DNA from: Heliopora coerulea
Taxonomy: Eukaryota > Cnidaria > Anthozoa > Scleralcyonacea > Helioporidae
Reading direction: 5' to 3'
Assembly: GCA_030142905.1 (NCBI GenBank)
Contig: JASJOG010000028.1
Coordinates: forward strand, 1,357,001 to 1,421,000
DNA: 64,000 bases
Notes under the pieces: generated by a model
Database searches by the model: none
What the model was told of the DNA's origin: nothing
Seen by the model: the letters and a program-made list of their open reading frames with translations, nothing else
Translations under genes and position numbers: made by a program
In this document: piece after piece, positions 48,362-60,218 of the stretch
Position numbering within the stretch: the stretch's first letter is position 1
Layout: each line of letters begins with the position of its first letter

Positions 48362-49301
48362 GTAAATATAGATACATTGGTATAGCTTAAGTACATATGT
48401 ACTTAAATGAACTTATTTGATGAAAAGGGATTATGCATGTAAAACTGAGCATATTCCATTCAATATTTGGTATCTAAATTGGATATCGATGTCCGTCATG
48501 ATGAAAATCACTAAGAGAAAATTTGACTGAAAGTCATTAATTAGGAGCAAGCCGGCATAAGGTGCGTAAAATGCTACTACATATTCTTCTAGCATGGATT
48601 AGAACCCGCTGGGATATTACAATTAATATTTAGCATCTATACACTTAGTATCATAGACAAGAATTACGGAGAGAAAATTAAAAAATGTGAATCTTATGGG
48701 GTAAAAGTTCTACTTTTAAGACCAAACTGAGCCCAGTTTCGAAGAAATGTGGAAATACGGCTAAGCATTCCACTAAAAAGATTAACCTTATTTAACACTC
48801 GTGGAGGGACAAACGGTAAAACCTTGTCCAAGTCGATACGAGCCAATAAGCACAACGTTTTGCAAACTTGCAAGGACGAACGAGAACGTAAGTTGAAGCA
48901 AGTCAAAACAAACCTTTTAAACTTACACCCAAATTCGAGCACACTCAGACTTGACGGAAGCCAATCCAAGATGATTGAAGTTTGTGGGCAAACGAGAGGC
49001 GAGTTGAAAATAGGCAACTTTTACTAAGGAGTCACGTGACCTCAACCCTCTAAAAAAAAAAGGTCTTATGTGGATTTGTTAAACCAGACAAATGCATAGA
49101 AAGTAGTGATTTGAGTACAATTCTGTAGTTTAAATAGATTGGCTTAGTGAAATAGATGAAATTCATCGGTGCTCACGTAAGAAAAATGAACGTCTTTATT
49201 CATGAGAAAACATCTTTGAAAAGTGACCTCTGCATACAAACATCAAGAAACAAACAAAGGAGCCTTCGTGACAGATTTCATGATAAATATTAAGTAAAGT
49301 T

Positions 49302-49340
<39 letters not shown>

Positions 49341-50291
49341 TTTTAATGAAGTTAGCATATTTTATAAAACCTTTTTCTTTAGAATTTGATATGTATTCGC
49401 TATTAATCTGCCTTATTTACTAATATCTGAATAACTTTACAGGGGCAAACATCCAGTAATTTGATATTTACGTTGATGTGGGAAGTTCTGTCTTGATAGA
49501 ATAACATTTTAACAAAATCACTATCTACACATTCGTGGCGACCAAATTTAGTTACCATGCAAACTCATAATAGTATTGAAAATTGCTCTAGATGGCTGCC
49601 TTAAAGGGCATTTACCTTTAGTTTTTGAAAAAGAACGATCGAATGTTAGACTGAGCCGTGGCAACAATCTTGTTGTAAACTATGTAAAACTTTATATCTT
49701 GGGAAGCTGCATTCCTTCAAATCATTGTTACAATTCTCCTTCTCATAAACGTAGATTGCTTATGCTACATGGAAAGGAGCGAAGTAACAGCTATGTAAGC
49801 ATCGCCAATTTGAGCTGTTGGGCGCCATAACACTTTGTGATTGTAACTGATAACTTATTCTCGGTATATGCGCCTATGGTATGACTTGCCATTTTATTTA
49901 AACTAAGTTCTTTTTAAGTTTTTTTTTTAGAATAACCACCAAGTCATGGTGTTTTTCGGACAATGCACTAATTATCAACGTGAATTAAGAATAAAATTAC
50001 ACATCTCCAGAGGCAGTAATTCGATGTTCTTCTGCAGTTTTTAATCCAAATGTAAAAGTATTGTGCCATTTGTTTTGGTTTGGGAATTTTGACAGCACTC
50101 GGAACGAATAATACATTGAACAGAATGAATTATCTATCTTTCATGGTAAAAAAAGTTCTCATTCAACAAATGCAGGCAAATTAAAATATAAGAACGTTGC
50201 TGTTTTTCTTTGGTTTTTAATGCATGAAAAATCTTGATCTTATGATGATGAACTTGCTTCAGTGAAATAAAATATTTACATTATTGAACAG
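48362..50291. other. Predicted intron with TA microsatellite
   Basis: It contains an AT dinucleotide repeat at about 49302-49334. Open frames at 48694-49027 on both strands are unrecognised and overlap each other. No gene is supported. Confidence 0.45.
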
Positions 50292-50372
50292 CAGACTCCG
50301 ATGTGCAAGTTGAGGATGGCACTAATGTTCCTGAGAGGGATGTCATGATTGAAGAAATGCCACCTTTGACCG
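50292..50372 (+). CDS. Linker exon 2 of the predicted TPR-protease gene
   Basis: An 81-nt stretch after TTATTGAACAG with donor GGTCAGTA, again phase 1 at both ends. It codes for an acidic segment (ADSDVQVEDGTNVPERD, EEMPPLT). Symmetric phase-1 exons can be included or skipped without changing frame, so linker length could be variable. The acceptor has a weak pyrimidine tract. Confidence 0.5.
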
Positions 50373-51536
50373 GTCAGTATGATTATGTTTAAAATATTAC
50401 AAGCGTTTAAACAAAACAAAATCAAGGGCATTTTAACATAAAGGTTTCTCCCCAGCCTTCGTTCGAAAGTAGAGGTAAGGTCATTTGGGAATGGGCTGTT
50501 TAGGTGACTCGAAACAATTTCTTTAAAATTTAAAAATTGCCAATTGAACGCCAAAAATTGGTGAACAAATATTTTTGAAGAGAATGAAACATGATGCATT
50601 GTAAGGAATAACATTTTAAGCATCAAAGCCTGTTAACAAGAGGAGTTATTCATTTGTTGCCGTGGCAACGATGACGTTTCAACCTGGTTGCTAATAACTA
50701 TATAATACGATTTAACTCGTAAAAGACCATAGTGACTTCCGATTGTCTTTGCATTAATTTTTTACTGAGGATATGGGCAACCAATAGGCATAGTGGGGTT
50801 TTTTTGGGTTTTCTTCTTAAAAACAGAGAAATAGTGAATTTTTAAAAATCTGCCGACTGATTGCCCGTGAGCCAAGAAAAGATTTAATAAAAAAAACAAA
50901 AATTGGAGGCCACCATGCTCTTTTGTGGAGTTGAACAGTTATTAAGACGTTATTTTAAAATGTTACTGTTGCCCAAGCAGCTGCCTAAGACTTTTCTATT
51001 AGACCTTATTTCATGCGAAAATTGTTTGACTACATTTCACGTTGTGTTTATCTTCCCAAGAAAATATTTAGCCACATTTTCCGACTAGAATCTGCATTCC
51101 CCAACACCACGAGCTACCTGTGTTTCGAGACGTAAATGTTTGGATTAGGTAATGCATTACAGCTGTAAGGTGTGTATTAATACACACTCCAGGAATATAA
51201 CCCCGTACATCTTGTGCATTTTATATTCCAATTCAATTCTATTCATTAAATTGCTTTTCCCGAAAGAAAAACTGCTTTTGGTAGGACATATTCTGGATAA
51301 CACCATCAGACTCGGATTTAAGCCAGAGCAACATGGGCGCTCGCTAGGACCCTACGCGAGAAGCCCCCTTCCAAGAAGAACCGTAAATTTTTCACGTATT
51401 TGTAAATTTTAGGAGTAATTTCTAATTTATGGAAGTTTGCACGCACTTGACTTGAAGTAATCTATTTTTTGTGGGGAAACTTGGTACTTTTATTTTATTG
51501 TGAAACGGTTGGCGTATTATGTAACAATGAGAAAAG
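50373..51536. other. Predicted intron, nothing recognised
   Basis: AT-rich, with unremarkable short open frames. A pyrimidine stretch (ACTTTTATTTTATT) near 51486-51499 may serve the acceptor of the protease exon. Confidence 0.4.
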
Positions 51537-52680
51537 AATTAAAAGCAGCATCTGCAAGAAGTCCAAGGCCATGCAGATCTGATATGTTTTATTTGTCATA
51601 TCTTTTCCATCCAGATCAGAGCGTTGAATGCGTTATAAATGATGCTTGTGAACCTGGCCGAGCCGAAATGCTGTCCAACGAAGTTTTGTCTGCTCTGGTG
51701 AACTACACGCGGGCATCGTATGTGTACTCTTACAAGGCATCTATGGAACAGTCTTTAACAGAGGAAATTCGGGAAAGCATGTCAGCAGATGTGAGAAATA
51801 AAGCTCGTAAGACATTGCTAAGCAATGATGAACGTGGACAAGGCGACCAAGGTATTCTTAACCTTGCTAGAAACGTATATTCCAAGAATGCATCCACAGC
51901 TAGGCCTGCTAAGATACTTGGCCTCCTACATGAACGTAGCAAGTCAATTGGTCGAATAGTTTGTGGCAAAGTTCAAGCGACTTGCTTTTTAGTGACATCC
52001 AACACAATTATCACAAACTTCCACGTTTACCAGGACCTTAAAAACGAACGAAGTTCATCGGATCACCCTGCCATGCAAAACAAAGTCACAGTTTCATTTG
52101 ATTACGTAATGGGTGGGGAAGCCGAGAATAATACTTCAGTAGAGGTAGATTTCTCAACTCCGAGGTATTCCAGTCATGAATTAGATTATGTTTTCCTACG
52201 CTGAAAGTAAACCAAATGAGTCGTGTTCAGCTGGGTCGTTTCGTTAGAAATCCTGCCCTTCACGATAGCCTTGTAACCATTATTGGCTACCCAGAGGGGA
52301 GCGAAAAACTTGAAGAAACGTGCGTAGTTCTGCAGCAATACTTATGGCGCCATCATTTACAGGAGAGAGCTCGGCGCAGCAGACCCACTGTTCGAAGTTT
52401 TGATCCCTGTTTACTCAGTTGCAAGGCCCAAGTAATGTTTAAGGAATATGAGGAGAGAGTTCCGTATGATACAAGCCTCTTTCGTGGTTCAAGCGGCTCC
52501 CCTGTGTTTGATATGAACGGGCACATCATAGCCTTACACACACAAGGTTTCACGCTCGAAATACAAGGGAAAACGTACTCCTTGATGGAGTTTGGAGTTC
52601 GTTTTGGAGCAATATGTGAAGACATGAAGCGACGATATGGCGATAAAGTCGTCAGAGAACTTTTTCCCGAACTACACTAA
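51537..52680 (+). CDS. Trypsin-like serine protease exon (FAM111/HtrA-type), one frameshift
   Basis: The first half ends its frame at TGA 52202-52204; the second half runs 52204-52680 in another frame. A single missing base near 52202 reconciles them. Together they show the ordered elements of a chymotrypsin-fold protease: GRIVCGKVQATCFLVTSN, the His motif TNFHV, the Asp in ELDYVFLR, and the Ser motif FRGSSGSPVFD followed by HIIALHTQGF. The arrangement is closest to FAM111-type intracellular trypsin-like domains. The break lies between Asp and Ser, so if real it removes activity. The exon could start at a phase-1 acceptor near 51537 (or 51546/51549), continuing from linker exon 2; the acceptor is weak. 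About 175 residues of helical sequence precede the protease core. No signal peptide is visible. Confidence 0.65.
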
Positions 52681-53304
52681 GCCGCTCGATGGGCCTCTTT
52701 ATGAGCCTGATGAAGCAATGGACATGAGTTAAAGCTATTAGACCTCTAACTGATTTTAAAACTAGTTGTACAGCGTTTATTACTCAAACTTAGTTTAAAA
52801 ACTGTGAACTTGATGGATGAAACAAAGCCAGGCAGACAGGTGAGCAAGATGAACGCTCGCCCAGGGTAACCACTCGAGAGGGAACTCTAGTACCGTATGC
52901 ATTTCTCGTAAATAACCGTTAAACACTTGTCTTTTATTCAGAACAATTAGAAGTTTGTTTCTACCTTCTAAGCTATCTGGCACCAGCTCAAAGTCTCCAT
53001 TTACTTTGAAAATTAACATTACTGACTGAAATTGGCTGCTAATCAAAAATCGTTCCTAGTGTGCAACGTTATTGGATCAAAAATATCTCGGGTGTACACT
53101 TGACTTGCTCTGCAGACAAGGTGAATGTGGAAGATGGTGAGTTCTTATGGATCTGTTGGAATGGAAATACAGCTCAGAAATGTTCACCGTTATTTTCAAA
53201 GCTTTAAGTAGTAAAGAACGTGGAAAGTTGTATGATCGCTTAAAAATTCCCTAGAATACAATGGAATTACGTGACATATAATACTAGTAACATAATCTAT
53301 TATC
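52681..53304. other. 3' flank of the protease exon
   Basis: No AATAAA was seen close to the stop. A short segment at 53116-53136, bounded by CTGCAG and GGTGAGT, has phase 1 at both ends like the linker exons but is too short to trust. An 83-codon minus-strand frame (53046-52795) is unrecognised. Confidence 0.35.
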
Positions 53305-53489
53305 GACTTCAAGTAAACGACAAATTTCTTTATTGCAAACATGTTTCGGCAAAACTCATGCCATCTTCAGTGCAAGTGATAATAGGTTATTTACGAGTGA
53401 GATTTACATGTGACCTGATAAACATTACAAGTGTATGACTCATCTAATATAAATTCTCACACATGTGTATCAGAATGATTAATTACAAA

Positions 53490-56371
53490 CAGTGGCGTAA
53501 CGTGGGGGGGGCAAAGGGGGCAAATGCCCCTAGCGGCACTTTCAGAGGGGCGGCATTTTTGCGATTGAATGTTGAATAAATTAAAATAGAATAGATGATT
53601 ATTTAACCGATGCTGGAAAGTTGCAGCATTATACTATCACAAGTCAGACCATCACACGCCATTCGACACTCGGTATGAAAATTACGTTCTATATTTAATT
53701 AGCATTATTGTACTGTTCGTTGTAATCGCAAAAATACTCGTCATCTATTAACCGCTGTCCAAAAAAAAATAAAAATCGATTGCTGATTCGCAATTAAAAT
53801 TGTTTCCGGCAAGATCTACTTCAGTATTTTATCAGACAGAGAGTAGACACAGAGTTGTGATCAATCCCAGTCTTTCAAAGACAGGCTAGACAGCAAAGAA
53901 TCAAGTTTAGTTGTTGACTTGGTAAGTGAACTTTTTTATCGTGTTTATATTAAAAACGCTTAAGGACAGACGACAACAATTGGCAACAATTCAAATGCTT
54001 TTGGAAAACCAACGGGGTTTACAGACTGGAGTAAACTCAATCCGCGAGTAAGTGCTCACGAAGAGACGTCGGCTCATGAAGATGCCAAAATCCGGTGGGT
54101 CGAGCTTCAAATGCGTCTGGAAATGAATGCAACGATTGATAACGTACACGAAGAAAACATCAATCGTATCGCAAGCAACTGGCGGGAGATCCTCAAGCGA
54201 ATCCTGGACTGTATTCGTTTTCTCTGTAGGCAAAACCTGGCTTTTCGAGGACACCGAGAGATCCTTTCATCCACCCAGAATGCTGGAAACTTCCTGGAGC
54301 TCATAAAATTCCTCGGAAAGTACGATCCAGTGGTTCGCGAACACCTGGTTAGGGCCCAAGCCCAACCAAATACAGTGTCTTACCTTTCACCTCTAATACA
54401 AAATGAATTCATTTCCATTCTTGGCCGTCGTGTGTTAGACGTCATTTTAGAAGAGGTCCGCGAAGCCAAATACTATGCGATAATATTCGATAGTACTCCT
54501 GATCTAGCCCACGTCGACCAGATATCGCAGGTGCTGAGATATGTGAAAATCGCGGGAGGAAATGTCGAGGTAAAGGAAACATTTCTTGGCTTTCTTCAGC
54601 TGAAAGAAAAGAATGCTGAAGCGCTTACAAAGTTGATCTTGGAAAAGTTGGCAGAAGATCAACTTGATATTCAAGACATTCGTGGACAAGGTTATGACAA
54701 TGCGGCTACCATGTCAGGTGTACACCGTGGCGTGCAAAGACGGATTTTAGACCTCAACCCCCTCGCTACCTATTTTCCCTGCAACAACCACTCCCTTAAT
54801 CTGGCAGGAGTTCATTCTGCCCAGGTTTCAGTTAATGCCACCACCTTTTTTGGGACGCTGAATCGTCTATTCGTTTTTTTCTCATCGTCAACGCATCGAT
54901 GGGAAATAATGAAAGAGCATGTGCCGAGGAAAACTGTCAAGAGGGAATGCGAGACAAGATGGAGCTCTAGGTACGATGCCGTTGATGCCGTAGCGTCAAG
55001 TTTTGAGTGTATTATTGCGGCACTGGAGCAGCTTCGCGATGGTGTCAACGAAACCGCTGATACACGCTATGATGCCAACATTCTTCTTTCCTGTCTGATG
55101 TCATACACCTTCATTGCCTACCTAACATTTTGGCATCAAATTCTGAAGGAAGTTAATGATGCTCAAGTCTTTTTACAAAAACCTGGGCTTGGCTTAGATG
55201 ATTGTGCGACGAAACTAGAGTCGCTTGTTCTCTTCTGCCAGGAAGAGCGTGAAAAGGTGGTCGACGTTGCGAATGAGAAAACCATGGCGTTTTGCGCAGA
55301 GAATGGCATCGCAACAGAAAGGAGGACGCGACGTAGAAGGAGGTTGGCGGGTGAAATTGGCGAAGATGCTGGGTTATCGCTACAAGATGAAGTGAGATGT
55401 GAACAGCTTCAAATAATTGATCAATTGCACAAAGAAATGAACGAGAGAACAGGAAGGATAGTGGAAGTAAACAGGATGTTTGGGTTTCTCACCAATATGG
55501 AGATCCTTATGAATGCGACCAAAGACGGCATCATCAGCACCGCAGTTGACTTACTCACAGGGACGTACAACGATATTTCGGCTGTTGAACTAAGAAATGA
55601 AATCCAACGTCTGCGACGCCATATCAATGCCTATGTCCTTCGAACAGAGGAAGCAGTGGCTAGTTGGAGTGCACTCGACCTACTTCGTTGGGTGGTAAGG
55701 TGGGGACACGAAACATCGTTTCCAAACGTGTTCATATCCCTGAGAACATTTCTCACCATGTGCGTGAGTGTTGCTTCCTGTGAAAGAAGCTTTGCAAAGT
55801 TAAAGCTCATCAAAACCTACCTGCGGTCAAGTATGGGCCAGGAACGACTGAGTAGTCTGGCACTTTTGTCAATTGAAAGAGACATCATGGATACTATTGA
55901 TTTTGATTCTGTTATTGACAAGTTTGCTGCAATCAAGGCTCGAAGAATTAAACTTCACTATCAAAACTCGCCTACTTAACTGTTATTATATAATGAAATT
56001 AATGTTATGTTATATTGTTATTACAAACGTTTCTTTATCACAGCTTTCATAATACAGGACCATATTGGGGCGTTTTCGGGGTATAATTAAATCATGGATA
56101 TTATATATTGCATATTTTTTGATAAACAAAATTAGACCGGATATCGTTAATATCACTTGATCAAATCAAAAAATGACGTTTTCTGGCCTTCAGAATTTTG
56201 GCACAATGACATTTCAGAGACTGTAGATGTCAACATTTCCCAGCGGATGATCCCCCGGATCCCAAGTGACCTTGAGCCTCCGCTGCCTGCAATCCCATCT
56301 TTGGCGCGACCCGCTGGGGGCGGCATATTATACTCATGCCCCTAGACAGACTTCACCACGTTACGCCACTG
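53490..56371 (+). mobile_element. Complete hAT transposon with target-site duplication
   Basis: 2882 bp. Ends CAGTGGCGTAACGTGG (53490-53505) and its exact complement (56356-56371) are 16 bp terminal inverted repeats. Both flanks carry the same 8 bp, ATTACAAA (53482-53489 and 56372-56379), the duplication length expected of hAT elements. It encodes one transposase-like ORF. Perfect duplications suggest a fairly recent insertion. Confidence 0.92.
54111..55979 (+). CDS. hAT transposase, ZMYM1-like, 622 residues
   Basis: An uninterrupted ORF that covers most of the transposon. Conserved hAT features: DUF4371-like N-terminal half (RQNLAFRGHREI), first Asp in IIFDSTPDLAHVDQ, second Asp in RGQGYDNAATMSG, the PCNNHSLNLAG stretch, CETRWSSRYDAV, and Glu in VASCERSFAKLKLIKTYLR inside the C-terminal dimerisation domain. 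The frame is open further upstream (GFTDWSKLNPRVSAHEE), so the ATG at 54111 may not be the true start. The N-terminal TTF-type zinc finger usual in this group is not seen and may be lost. Cut-and-paste transposases of this type act in the nucleus on the terminal repeats. Confidence 0.85.
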   Translation: MRLEMNATIDNVHEENINRIASNWREILKRILDCIRFLCRQNLAFRGHREILSSTQNAGNFLELIKFLGKYDPVVREHLVRAQAQPNTVSYLSPLIQNEFISILGRRVLDVILEEVREAKYYAIIFDSTPDLAHVDQISQVLRYVKIAGGNVEVKETFLGFLQLKEKNAEALTKLILEKLAEDQLDIQDIRGQGYDNAATMSGVHRGVQRRILDLNPLATYFPCNNHSLNLAGVHSAQVSVNATTFFGTLNRLFVFFSSSTHRWEIMKEHVPRKTVKRECETRWSSRYDAVDAVASSFECIIAALEQLRDGVNETADTRYDANILLSCLMSYTFIAYLTFWHQILKEVNDAQVFLQKPGLGLDDCATKLESLVLFCQEEREKVVDVANEKTMAFCAENGIATERRTRRRRRLAGEIGEDAGLSLQDEVRCEQLQIIDQLHKEMNERTGRIVEVNRMFGFLTNMEILMNATKDGIISTAVDLLTGTYNDISAVELRNEIQRLRRHINAYVLRTEEAVASWSALDLLRWVVRWGHETSFPNVFISLRTFLTMCVSVASCERSFAKLKLIKTYLRSSMGQERLSSLALLSIERDIMDTIDFDSVIDKFAAIKARRIKLHYQNSPT

Positions 56372-56602
56372 ATTACAAAGGTGCGACTTGTTAATGGAGG
56401 TGGTAGACGTTGAAAGCAAGATGTAGAATTGTTAATAAAGTGTGGTTGACAAGAACAATTAAGAAGAAAAAGAAAAAAAATATACATATTTATATATATA
56501 TATATATCACTTGTAAATAAACTATCATCATTTGCACTGAAGATGGCATGAGTTTTGCCGAAACATGTATGCAATAAAGAAATTTGTCGTTTACTTGAAG
56601 TC

Positions 56603-57930
56603 CTTATTAGCACTCGTGCTTCTACGATCTTATGGGAATAATCTATTATATGATGAAATCTCAAACTGTAGTTCTCTGACATAATACACGTTTTCAAGAG
56701 AGATGCAATATAATCAATCTTCCGGTCATCAATATTGGACGTTAGTTTACATTTACAACTTTTCCGTAAATTTGGGATCATCTTTGTCTTTGACTTTCTT
56801 TACTTCATCCATATCTTTGTACATGTCTTGTCAGTGGCGGCGAGGCTCTCAAAAAGAAGCCGGGAAATGATATGCTAAGGTCCACTTTTAGCAGGGTGTG
56901 TAAGGTTGGAGTAAGGAGATTGATGGACATTAAAATACGATGTGAACTGAAGATGTGAAAACGTTAAATTCATTAAGATAAAAACTTAGAAGAAACAAGT
57001 GACATCATGAAATGAGTCTGTAATGACATGGGTCGATAATAAATACATGTTAGTGATAGTAGATCGTCCAGGTTACTATAGTCTTGAGGAAGACTGTTGG
57101 TGACTGACGTTTCGATGGCCTCAGCGGCAGTCATCTTCAGAGTCAAAAAAAGGAATAGTCGGAAATAGTCAGCCTATTAATATCACCCTACTTAATGAAC
57201 CAGTTAAATAAATAGGCCGACTGTTCCTGACTATTCATGGGCGTAGGAAGCGGGGGACCGCGGGGGCCGTGCTCCCCCAATATTAAATGTGGGGGGCCGG
57301 GATGTCTTTCGGCCCCCTCAAAAATAATTGAATTTGGAAAATGCGGTGACAGTGGAATTTCGGAGGTATCTGAGCTCGTGTATAAATTAATGAAATATCT
57401 GTGTTCGAAAAGTTTATATCATTTTTCGTCGAAGTTGAACTGAGCGTCATATTTTATTTTCATACTACTTTTGTATTGTTGAGCCAAACAGCGGTATTTG
57501 CCTGATTAAAAAGTTATCATCTAGCGCACCTGCAAGCACGAACATACATTGAACTCTAAAAAGACTGGAACGATACCTGCAAACTGTATTTTGAAGCCAT
57601 CATGGAGGCTGACATGTAGATCAATTTGCAGGTCATCCCAGTCCTCTACGCAATAAAACACGCAACCTATTGTGAAAAACATCACCCAACTTTCGGATTT
57701 TTTGACAGTTTTCTTTTTTATCCATAGTAAGTAGAGGAAAATGTCGGTAGGACTACACATTTGTCAGAATTAACTGTCAATGAAAAGTAAAGGTTCAATA
57801 CAACTTTTTCCCACGCGTGTTTTTGACCTACATGGCTGCCCCCATGTTGGCTTCATTCAATCGTGAAGCCTGGTACTACGAGGTAGCGTTCCAGTCTTTT
57901 TAGAGTTCAATGCGAACATATGAATAAATC
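56603..57930. other. Non-coding, with repeat ends
   Basis: Around 57100-57145 (GACGTTTCGATGGCC, CAGTCATCTTCAGAG) there is a fragment of a common foldback-type repeat. At 57236, CATGGGCGTAGGAAGC plus G-rich sequence resembles a hAT end and may be the left end of the transposase locus that follows. Short open frames are unrecognised. Confidence 0.45.
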
Positions 57931-60218
57931 ATGAGTGCAAATAAACCCGCACGTTCTATCAAAGAGTATTTCAAACGCAAAGAGAGCCGACAGGAGTCCG
58001 TTCACTTAATTGCCTCCGAGTCTACTAACGAAGAGACTGAACAAAGAAACGTCAGCAACGTACGAGAAGGTAAGCAATTTTACGTAACGTTTTTGATTAT
58101 GCCACGGTATATTATAATTTTCCCGGCTGTTGGGTATTTATGCTGAGTGTCTTTGCTCTTGTTTGGTAACTCGACACGTCGTAGTTTAGTCTAAAGTTAC
58201 CAATGTTAAAGGCTTTTAGTGCCATTTTCTTGCAGATGAAAGTCTGTGTGTGAAGAACACGAACCGATAACGTCTTCCTTGGTCTTGGATAAAGACAATA
58301 TTGATAATCAGGTACTTCTTCACTTTTAGTTTCTTTTTAAAAGCTACACCAACTTCACTGTCTTTTGTCCTGTGATGATGTGAAAACGTAACATCGCCTA
58401 TCTGAAGTAAGTTCACAAATTGCCATTACCTATTTCGGAAATGATTATGGTAACTTGTTATCTTCTTCATGCACTAATGCTTGGTAGCTACTAATTTCAT
58501 CTTTACCGGGTAACAATAAATGCACGAATTTATGTTGTGCCGAAGACTTGAGTGAACCGTTTCAACCACGCTCTAAGGAAATCCTGGAAAAGACATCCTA
58601 TGCTGCTGGTCATGGAAAAAACTTTCGGGTTAGAAAATTTCAAGCTGATTGGTACGATAGTCATCCTTGGATTACACTATGTGGCACCAGCAATTCAGTT
58701 TTCTGCCAATACTGTCGGAAAATGGGACAAAAAAACCTCTTAACAATGAGCTCGAAGCAAAAGAAAGCCTTTACTGTGGATAGTTTTACCAACTGGAAAA
58801 AAGCTCTTCAACGCTTTAAAGAGCACGAGAGCAGCCAAGGCCACAGAGAAAGTATGGAAAAACATATCCTTATGCGTCAACCTTCAGTTGCTAACCAGCT
58901 AGCAACTGAACCTGAAAAGTCTCAAGCATTACGCCAGTTATTACTGAAAAAGGAAATATCTTCCATTAAATATCTTCTGAGGCAAGGAATAGCATTACGA
59001 GGTAAGTAACAAGTTTGTTATTGATTTTTGGTCCATGCCAAAAACGCATCTGGCATTTCTAAAAAATAACCTGCATTGACAACATCCAACATTTAAATTT
59101 AGGGCATAATGAAAAAGATGAAAATTTACATCAGATGATGATGACTAGAGCTGAAGATGTACCAGAAATTTTAGAATGGCTGCAATTAAACCGTTATCAA
59201 TCTCCTCAGATTGTGAATGAATTAGTCAGCATGATGGGCCAGGACGTTTTGCGTGGAATTCTCAAAAAAATCCACCAGGCAGAAAAATTTTGGTGTCATG
59301 GCAGATGAGACAAGAGATATCTCCAATAAAGAGCAATTGGTAATTTGCTGTCGTTGGGTAGATGAGTCATACAACATCCACGAAGATCCATTAGGTTTGT
59401 TTCAAATCTCAAGTTGCACAGCTGATTCAATCGTAGCACACATCAAGGATGCTCTCATACGATGTGTCTTGCTTTTGAATAACTGTCGTGGCCAGAGTTA
59501 TGATGGTGCTGCAGCGATGAGTGGTAGATTTTGTGGTGTTGCAACTCAAATTCAACGACAGGAACCACGTGCAATTCCAGTTCACTGCTTAGCTCATAGC
59601 CTTAATTTGTGTTTACAAGATGCCTGCAAGTCGTCTGGGCTGATAAAAGATGCCTTAGACTTGGTCTGGGAAGCTGTCCATATTATAAACAAATCTCCAA
59701 AGCGGGCTGAAATATTCAGAGAAAAGCGAATGGAAGTTGAAGAAAATCCCATCATCGGCCATCAGAATCTAAAACCTCTTTGCCCAACTCGTTGGACAGT
59801 TCAAATCGAAGCTATTTATGCTGTCTTGACCAACTATGAGGCTGTTAAAGCAACCTGTGAAGTAGTTGTTGAAGAAGGCGGAGATATTGGTCTGAAAGCA
59901 GATGGTATGCTTGGAAGGCTTGAGAAGTTCTCGACTCTGTTTGGTTTGCGATTGTCTTATCTTGTTTTCAGTGCAGGAGAGGAACTATCTCGGACCCTGC
60001 AGAGTAAAGATTGCAACATCCAAGTCGCCCTTAATTCTTCCAATCTAACCCGCAACTACTACAAGCGCATGTGTTCAGATGAAGAATTTAATCGTTTCTA
60101 CGATTGCGTATTAAAGGAATCAGAAAATAAAACAGAAGCTCCAACTCTGGCACGTCAGCGGAAAGCACCCGCAAGATTAGATTATGGTGCTCCTGGGCAT
60201 TGCTTTACTCGTGGATAA
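57931..60218 (+). pseudogene. ZMYM1/TTF-type hAT transposase, degraded and truncated
   Basis: Probable exons: 57931-58069 (MSANKPARSIKEYFKR), 58236-58311 (needs a frameshift), 58546-59001 and 59103-60218. Exon 3 has the TTF-type zinc finger (QADWYDSHPWITLC, VFCQYCRK, HESSQGHRESM). Exon 4 has the DUF4371/hAT core (VMADETRDISNKEQL, GQSYDGAAAMSG, VHCLAHSLNLCLQDAC, CPTRWTVQIEAI) with a frameshift near 59290. The last recognisable motif, PARLDYGAPGHCF, normally precedes the C-terminal dimerisation region, which is absent; the frame ends inside a palindrome at 60207-60238. It is a different lineage member from the intact element at 54 kb. Confidence 0.8.

Larger units (their letters stand above)
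53305..56602. mobile_element. Foldback element interrupted by a hAT transposon
   Basis: Arms 53305-53399 and 56508-56602 are inverted copies of each other (GACTTCAAGTAAACGACAAA at the left tip, its complement at the right) with few mismatches. The loop is about 230 bp once the hAT insertion (53490-56371) is removed. No coding capacity of its own is seen. Confidence 0.75.

Noticed and set aside
48694..49027. Overlapping frames of about 100 codons on both strands
   Set aside because: Neither has a recognisable domain and they overlap each other; not supported as genes.
52795..53046. 83-codon minus-strand frame next to the protease exon
   Set aside because: No recognisable motif, no splice context and no homologue I can name.
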